A stretch of 64,000 bases of DNA from Hirsutella rhossiliensis (taxonomy: Eukaryota; Ascomycota; Sordariomycetes; Hypocreales; Ophiocordycipitaceae), in assembly GCF_020360975.1 (NCBI RefSeq), contig NW_025408667.1:9238001-9302000 (forward strand). Reading direction: 5' to 3'. Under the pieces are notes generated by a model. The model searched no databases. It had not been told where the DNA came from and worked only from the letters and a program-made list of their open reading frames with translations. A program made the position numbers and the translations under genes. Positions 57,387 through 64,000 of the stretch are shown here, in pieces (position 1 is the stretch's first letter; every line of letters begins with the position of its first letter).

Positions 57387-60044
57387 TTACAGGTAGTGTG
57401 CCAGGTCAATGCCTCCTCCGGCCTCGAGCAGCGGAAACAGGTTGAGGGCCGAGCCCGCCTCCGCCTCCGCCCCCAGCAGATCTGCTCCGTTCCAAAAGTC
57501 CCCATCCGGTGGGGTCTGCAGCAAAGACTCTGAGAAGCCCAGTAGCCCCGAGCCCGCGTCCCCCAGCCCGCCGCCCAAGCCCATGCCTTGGTGGTCCCAG
57601 AATGGCCGGCCCCTTTCCCTGTCGGGACCCTCGCGGTTGCGGGTGCCTGGGTATACCGGCCCTGGCCCTGGCGGCGGCGGCCCAGCGGGACTAGCTCTGG
57701 GCCTTCCCTGGCTTGGCGGGCCCCTCGACTGAGCAGGCGTTCCGGCCACCGAAGACGGGCTCGCACGCGACTCGGGCGGCATTAGGCCAAAGAGCTGGCT
57801 CGAGCTCTCGGTCCGCCGCTGCCGCTCCTCGAGTTCCTGCCGCTCCAAGTACTCGAGCGCCGTCGCGAGGAGGGACTGCGCGATAAGCGAGTACTGCGTG
57901 GCGTGGCCATCCGTCTTGGAGAAGTGATCGAGGCCCTGGATGGACATGCGACTATACTTTTCTAGAATGCAACCGAATCCGCCGAGTAGACCGACGCCGA
58001 GGACGAGGGATGAGGCAAAGAGCCAGGACCTGTCAGCAACTGCTTAGCATACTGGCAGACCTTGAAAAGCATAGGGAAGGTAAGGCAGGATGTATACAAG
58101 GCGTGCGAGAAACAGAAGAGGGCATGGAGAAGGGACATGGGAAAGTGACGGTAGAAAAACATACACCATCAAAGGCACTCGGACGTTTAAGAGCCCCTTG
58201 TCTACAAGGTCGAGGATAGAATCGACCATGAGGCTGGCGGCGTCGATGCACGCATCTGCCAGCTTGGTCCTGCCCGACGTCGGCAAGGCCCTCCTCGGCG
58301 TCGAGCCGCCGTCGGACAGACGCCGACAGAGCTCGTACATGAGAAAGGGGCGGGAGACGAGCATGACGGCGTAGTAGTACGAGGCGAGCACTTGGCAGGC
58401 GCCAACTGCCTGGGCGTCGCCTCGCCCAGCCACAACGTCCTTGAGGTGCGGCAGCCAGCGGACGGACCAGTCGCGCAGCTGGCGCGAGATGCCCTCGGTC
58501 AGCTGCAGTGATATCTTACGGCGCGAGTAAACCTCGAGGACGATGCATTCGGTGATGAGCAGGATCTGGACCGACGCATCGAGCAGATCACCGCCCTCGT
58601 CGGCGGGGGCACAGCGGTATGACACAGTGCAGTCGACGTCAGACGTGGCCGGCGGGCGGCCCATGGACGTACTCAGGAAGAGATCGACGACGCGCAGGCT
58701 CTTCCACAGCCGGTCGCGCTGGCGGTGTCCATCTTGGCCGAAGCGAGCGTTGACCTCGGTGCGGTGCACGCCGATGGAGTAGGCGGCGCGAACGGCGATA
58801 CCGAAGAAGAGAAAGGCGCCGTTGAGCTGGCATGAGCAGAGCATGTAGATGGTGACGAGGGCGAAGGCCTGGACGGTCCCGACGCCGAGGCTGCAGCCGC
58901 TGAGGGAGGCGTAGGCTCGGTCGCGCGCATGCTCAAAGTAGGCGCGCGAGAGCTCCTCGTCGTCGAGCAGCCGGCCAATGGCGAGGACGAGATAGTTTAC
59001 GACGGAGGCCACGTCGTCATCGCCGCCAACACCTGAGCCGGAGCAGCGGTCCAGGTTGGCCCATAGCACCAGGTCCTCGACGAGGCGGGTGCGGTCGAAC
59101 AGGTCGATTAGGCCCGTCGTCATGGACAAGTAGGCGGCCACGGCGCCGGCCACGTCGACGGGCCGCACCTCCGGGGCGCCATGGCCTCTGCCGGCGCCGG
59201 TGATTCTCCCCCTGCGCCGGCCGTCGGGCGCTGACGTGGCCGCCTCCGACGTCGACGACGAGGCGGCATTCTCCAAGACGGAGTAGCGGCTCGACTCGGG
59301 TGCAAAGGCAGAGTTTTGGCCGACGCGGGTGGTGACGAGCTGGCGCACCGACTGGAAGAAGGACAGGGGCGCGCAGTCGCCAATGAAGACGAGCTTGCCG
59401 TGGGCATCGCAAAGCAGCCTCGCCTCACGGGGGACGTCGGTCTCGTCCTCGGCTGCCAACGGGGGTTCGGGGCCGGGAGTGCGGATCGGTGGCGGATGCA
59501 GAGGCGGCGTCGGCGTCGGCGATTCTCGACATTGTTGCCCCTCGGCCTCGCTCTCCGGCTGCTGCTCAACAGCCACCGAGATTTGCCGGTCGGGTCGGTC
59601 GGGGGGTGGAGCGGGCGGAGGCGTCTTGCCGGAGACCTGTTGTTGGTGGTGGTGGTGGTGGTGCTGCTGCTGCTGCTGCTGTCGGAGATGATGAGGATGA
59701 GGATGAGAGTGGGAATGGGAATGAAGGGCAGCTCTTCCGCCGGGCCGCCGTCGCTGGGGCGAATAACTGCACGAGCTGGCCCGCTGGCGGCCGGCGCAGT
59801 AGCCGCAGGGCAGGCGGCCATCGCAGCGCACTTTGCGGGCCTTGCAGCCGTCGCAGGCGTTGGCGACGCGGGAGCGCATGTATCGCCGAGTTGTGGACGT
59901 GGCTTCGGATGTTGGCAGTGCTGTTGACGCTGCTTCTGCGGCGGCGCCTTGCTCCTCCACCGTGATTGTTGCTGTCGCTGCCGTCCCGGCGTGATTCCGT
60001 GTTCCGCCGCCGCCGCCGCCGCCGCTGCTGCTGCTGCAGTCCAT
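57387..60044 (-). CDS. Zn2Cys6 fungal transcription factor
   Basis: Exon 1 is 60,044-58,165 and exon 2 is 58,029-57,387. The intron 58,164-58,030 has a GTATGT donor and CTGACAG acceptor. This gives 840 residues if translation starts at MDCSSSSGGG; an in-phase ATG at 60,215 would add 57. The DNA-binding cluster reads ACDGCKARKVRCDGRLPCGYC and one further Cys (CX2CX6CX5CX2CX8C). It is followed by His/Ser and poly-Gln/His runs, then the fungal-specific regulatory domain (AFALVTIYMLCSCQLNG, AYSIGVHRTEVNARFG, STSMGRPPATSD). Exon 2 holds SLVLGVGLLGGFG and YSLIAQSLLATALEYLE and ends in a disordered Pro/Gly-rich tail. It is convergent with kynureninase. Control of the kynurenine pathway is possible but is only an inference from position. 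Confidence 0.9.
59637..59684 (-). repeat. TGG/CTG triplet repeats coding poly-His and poly-Gln
   Basis: TGG triplets followed by CTG triplets on the plus strand encode the Gln/His runs in the linker of the Zn2Cys6 protein. Confidence 0.8.
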
Positions 60045-60215
60045 TGCTGCTTCGGCGCGTGAGACGGTTGACGCGGTGCTGCTTTCCCCGCTGGCGAATA
60101 GAGGGAGGTCTCGGATGGAACTTGTGAGGCGGCGGCGCTGAAAACAGTGCCATCTCAGACTCAGCAACACTGTGATTTCTTCGGCTGCCGGAAGAGCGGG
60201 CCGAGGCGGAAGCAT

Positions 60216-60959
60216 TCCTTATCCGTTCCGACTCCCGGACCATTGCCAACTTCTCAGCGTTTCATCAATGCTTCCCTATAATCAGCCTTCCCTCGCACAA
60301 TCGCCCCGAGATGACTGCATCGGACGCATGCAGAGGCACGCGTCAGGAGTCGGCTTCATCATCCGAACTCAGAACATGGCAAAACATGTGCCGTCCATGC
60401 TTCCCCCATCGATGCGGCTTCTGAACCGGAAGCGCTGGTCTGCATACGCGTCAGTCCGATACGAGAAAGCGGAGGGACCAGCCACGGCGTCGGATGCTCC
60501 CTGGTCAGCTCTCAGGGGCCTCAAACGGCTACTCCTTTGCCAGCGGATTCCCGTCGGCGACCTACTGTCTGCCTGACTACCCTCGATCAAGATCCCAAAG
60601 AGCCGAGCTTCCGAGCCTCGAGACAAGAACACCCTCGGACGGACTCTGCTCGCATCTCCTACATGACCACGCACTGGTCAGGGTCCTTGGCCTTCTGCTT
60701 TTCCACGCACTTTCCGACATGTCCTTGGTCCAAACCGTCCCAGCATACGTGGTTCAGGACTCCCGTTTTCTCCTTCTCAAACGTTCTGCCATGATTGTCA
60801 GACACTCGTCATCTTCCCCAACCAGAGCCACCCAAGTAAGCTAACCTCTTTTGTCATCTCTGCCCGACGCCTCTTCCTGGTAGATCTTCCGCCACGCCCA
60901 GTTGCCGCTCTCCTGCGGCCTTTATCAGATCACCATGATTTGCGCGAGAGTCGCTTTCA
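60216..60959. other. Intergenic region upstream of the Zn2Cys6 gene
   Basis: Presumed promoter of the transcription factor on its right-hand side. The open frames here overlap on both strands and show no protein signature. Confidence 0.4.
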
Positions 60960-63255
60960 GATTGAGGTTTAGGACGGGTCTTATGCCGCGAATTTCCGCA
61001 AAACGTCCTCTCTGATAGATTCTAGCAGCTTGGATGTTGACATATCGGCATCGCCGTCAACTCCACTGCGGAAATAAGTTCTCACGCGGCTTTTGCATTG
61101 TGAACTCCAAGATACAAGCAGCCGATCTGTTCTGCAACGCTCTCAAAGCCCCGATTTGAGTCTGCTATCGCTGCTTGCCGGTTTAGTCTTGTACTTCTCT
61201 TCCAGCGCCTTGTTTTTTAGATAGACGGCATCCGCACGACCTATAAGATCAGAGTCCTCTAGACGTTGCGCTCCGGTCTTGGGGTTGACCACCAACTTCT
61301 TCCCAACTATGAGATTTACGCATCGGGCCGAGGTAGCGGGAATGTCGTCCCCACGTATTTTTTTCAAGATTCCATGCCGCCGGGCGGTATAGGAGCAAGC
61401 TCCACTTGTCGATGAAGAGCCTGTTTTCGTTTACCCTGAGCAACTCATGCAGTTGATTGACACACCCACTGTGCGCCTGCGTCTGAATCGGTGCATATGG
61501 ATCTCTGCCTACCAAATTGTGCGGCAAAGGCCAACTTGAAACGAAATGTTGGAGCAACTTTGCCGGCGAAAATTGCGTCCCGGAACACAACACATGCCCT
61601 ACGAACGTAAACAGGCAGAAGGAGTTTTTGATGTAGCCTTTTTGAACAAGCATGTTGTGGAGGTGGACGGCAAAGCTCGGGTTTTGAGACCCGGCCCCAA
61701 ACCTTGATGCCAGCCATGTAGGCAAGCTCCAGTCCTTCCATCAGTCCGACACCGCCCACGAACGGCGAGTACTCCCGGGGGCCGCTGCCGTTGAGATGCG
61801 AAAAGCAGGAGCGCGGAACGGTTTGCAACCCCGGCAAGAAAACGCTCTCTTCAAGCCCATCTCTGAAATCTCCGTGGAGCTTCCTGAGTAATTCGCACTC
61901 GATGCAGTTCCTCTCGAAGTTGCCGTACACGCAGCATATCGTCTTGATCGAGACCCTGCTTGACTGTGGCTAAAGAATGTAGATGTCCAGATCCGAAATG
62001 CTCTGAACAATAGGGCAGGAGTAAAGATTAACGAGATCGAAGAGCCAGTTGATAATGTACGACCGGCGCCACGCGATTCTCTCTTGGCTGCTGGCCTTTT
62101 GCAGGTCAAGTTTGGGGTCTCAGTGGCCAATCTCGGCGAGTATGCATCTGGATGGCTTCCACTGCGAGTCCTTTGGAAGTCGGCGATGAAGTCGCAGAGG
62201 TCACGGTAGGCGTAGATCAAGAGCTGTTCCTTGAGGTCAATACCATATCACTTTGACTATATCTCTCTGGATCGGGCCAGGCGAAGACGCCCAGATATCG
62301 ATGGCGATGGCAAGTTTGCCTTGGCCTTGTTGTGATATCCCTTTGTGATGGTGTTGATAACGATTCCGTGGGAATCATGGCCCGGAAAGTCGTCGAACAT
62401 TTCCGCGGATAGTTGCTTGATAGTAGAGATGGCATCGTTGGACGTAGTTCCAGCAACGGCGCCATTGAGGCCGTCGCAAGCAACTTCATGCTAGGGCGAC
62501 TGGACGTAGGACCGCATTTTGCACAGCTCGCCGACGAGGTGGTAGACGGCAATGAGGTAGTCAGTGACGAGGCCACCGTCCCCATCTTCGATGATACAGT
62601 AACTCGCGAATGGCACACCGTCGAGTGTCGGCCTCTTTTCCTGCGGCTGCTTCTTTTGCTGCTCGGCTTCCTTTTAGCCTTTTGCCTTTGCCGGATGGCC
62701 TCTTCTGCCGGCGTCGCCGGGGAGCCAATGTATCATCATGGCCGGGCCGTCGGCACTTGAATTGCCGGCGGCTGCATCGCCCTCTCTCTTCGGGTCGAGG
62801 TTGAGGGCTGCGAACTTGTTGGCGAATGTTACGCTCTCGACGTCTTGTTGGGTTTCCGCACCGGTAACCCGTCAACTGCATCTCCATTCATTGCTGCCCA
62901 GCAAGCGAAAGTGCCTCAACGAGGCCCTCTAAGAAGCATCTGTGGGACGCGTGCCATTTTCCATCTCTGGGTCCCTTTTCACGGCTGCCAGCTGCTGGAA
63001 GGCCGCGAGCGCAATCGTTCTGGTAGCAATGACGGACTGGAACAGTTGATAGACGACGGAAGAACGGGGCTAATGTGCTGGGCGGTCAGTCTGGCCATGT
63101 CGATGAGGCCAGTCGCAGTCGTCTGTCCCGTCGTGTTGAGCAGTTTGTCATGGTCGCCAGACGTTACGATACTGTTTGAAGTTGCAATCATCCAATACAG
63201 GAGGTGTCGCTCGCGTGTCTCTCTTGTATACCGCATAGACATTATGCGTCGCCAT
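60960..63255 (-). pseudogene. DUF6604-like protein, multiply frameshifted
   Basis: Starts at ATG 63,255 (MATHNVYAVYKRDTR), where the frame soon slips. The family order can be followed across all three frames: HLLYWMIATSNSIV, NTTGQTTATGLIDMARLTAQ, LFQSVIATRTIALAAFQQLA, a basic linker, YCIIEDGDGGLVTDYLIAVY, DDFPGHDSHGIVINTITKG, IYAYRDLCDFIADFQRTRSG, YIINWLFDLVNLYS, EYSPFVGGVGLMEGLELAYM, AVHLHNMLVQKGYI, then NPKTGAQRLEDSDLIGRA and STSKLLESIREDVLRKF near 61,000. At least five frame breaks are needed, and the C-terminus beyond about 60,960 is missing. DUF6604 is a fungal domain of unknown role, often in large multi-copy families. The decay is by indels, not RIP. Family assignment is from memory of the conserved blocks. 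Confidence 0.72.
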
Positions 63256-64000
63256 TGTCTCTGGACACTGATGGATTTTCGGTTTGCAGGTTGCCCGTCA
63301 AAAAGTAGGTGTCTACGTGTACGGATGGAAGGTAGATGTGTCTACATATATATATATAAGCAGTTCAGCATGCACATCAAGGTGAAACCATTCATGTTGT
63401 ACAAGAACGCGGCAATTTCAAGGAGGCACGCCTGTCACAGGCGCCATGACATATGGACACCTGGAAAATACGTATTGCAAAGCAGCTCAAAGTCTTTGAA
63501 GTTGGGAACCGTTGCAAGATCAACGGTAACAGTTTGTGGCGGCCGAACTTGCGAGGACTTCTGCCTCGGTGGTCTCTGCGAGCAAGCCAATGTATCGCTG
63601 GAATGCATCGTCTTCAGTGATTTCCATCCTTGTACGCGGCCGGATTGCTCCTTTTGACATTGCCAAAGTGACTCTTCGCCTGGCACATCTGAAGCCCAAG
63701 TCTGCGCCTTATCACAACGGCAGCACGTACTCGTAGGTCCCTTCGGGATCACGACTCTGTTTGATGCCGCTAGGGGAGGCGATGGTTTCTTTGGATATGA
63801 CCAGGAGGTTCACAAGCTCGTCTTGAAGGTCAAGGGCGGCTGTGCTATTTGGTCGGGATCTCAAAGGGCAAGACCTACGATGACGTTGCCATGAGCCGGA
63901 CCAGGGGCCAGACGCCGCAAGATGGGCTGCATAAATGCCGCGCCGAGTCCAAGGAGCGCATCTTAACGAGCTACGTACAGACGGGGCATGGATGGTGAGC
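63256..64000. other. No assignable gene at the right edge
   Basis: Contains a short TA repeat near 63,345-63,357. Frames on both strands are interrupted or lack a start. A plus-strand segment near 63,735-63,880 (FGITTLFDAARGGDGFFGYD) looks protein-like and may be part of a decayed gene that continues past the window, but I cannot name a family. Confidence 0.35.

Noticed and set aside
59316..59927. Plus-strand 203-codon frame rich in Gly/Val/Leu
   Set aside because: Antisense shadow of the Zn2Cys6 gene, produced by its CAG/CAC repeats.

Overview
The window comes from a filamentous ascomycete (Pezizomycotina, most likely a Sordariomycete). Three things support this: retroelements mutated in the manner of repeat-induced point mutation (RIP), short 50-80 bp introns with GTATGT/GTAAGT donors and CTAAC/CTGAC branch sites, and fungal gene families (Zn2Cys6 regulator, kynureninase, UbiA-type enzyme, DUF6604-like protein). 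It has two compartments that meet near position 38,400.

Positions 1-38,417 form a nested graveyard of transposable elements. CpA/TpG dinucleotides have been almost eliminated and replaced by TpA, while CpG survives, so coding frames can still be followed despite many TAA/TAG stops. The layers are: a remnant of unclear type (1-957); a minus-strand Ty3/Gypsy element (about 958-8,729); a piece of a pogo/Fot1-type DDE transposase (about 8,730-9,760); and a Tad1-like LINE (about 9,764-38,417). The LINE is split twice. Gypsy-1 (10,037-23,058, duplication ACTAG) sits near its 5' end and Gypsy-2 (26,315-36,161, duplication CTAAG) sits in its reverse transcriptase. Gypsy-1 is itself split in its integrase by a younger Ty1/Copia element on the minus strand (13,850-19,889, duplication GCTAG). 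Both Gypsy elements in the LINE carry extra coding material between pol and the 3' LTR: a sense frame in Gypsy-2 and an antisense frame in Gypsy-1.

From 38,418 to about 50,500 the base composition is ordinary, but many genes are decayed by frameshift and truncation rather than RIP. A small two-exon gene lies next to the boundary (38,507-38,991). Then come a frameshifted UbiA-type prenyltransferase/cyclase (minus) and, divergently, a 5'-truncated FAD monooxygenase with a multi-pass membrane tail (plus). Together they look like the relic of a terpenoid or meroterpenoid biosynthetic locus. A truncated MFS transporter and a nearly complete six-exon MFS transporter follow, both on the minus strand.

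From 50,500 to 64,000 there is a two-exon secreted cysteine-containing protein with QAP repeats (51,160-51,744), about 3.7 kb without a convincing gene, an intact kynureninase (55,674-57,234), and a convergent Zn2Cys6 transcription factor (57,387-60,044). A multiply frameshifted DUF6604-like pseudogene follows (about 60,960-63,255). Only the kynureninase, the Zn2Cys6 factor, the secreted protein, the small gene at 38,507 and possibly the larger MFS transporter look functional.
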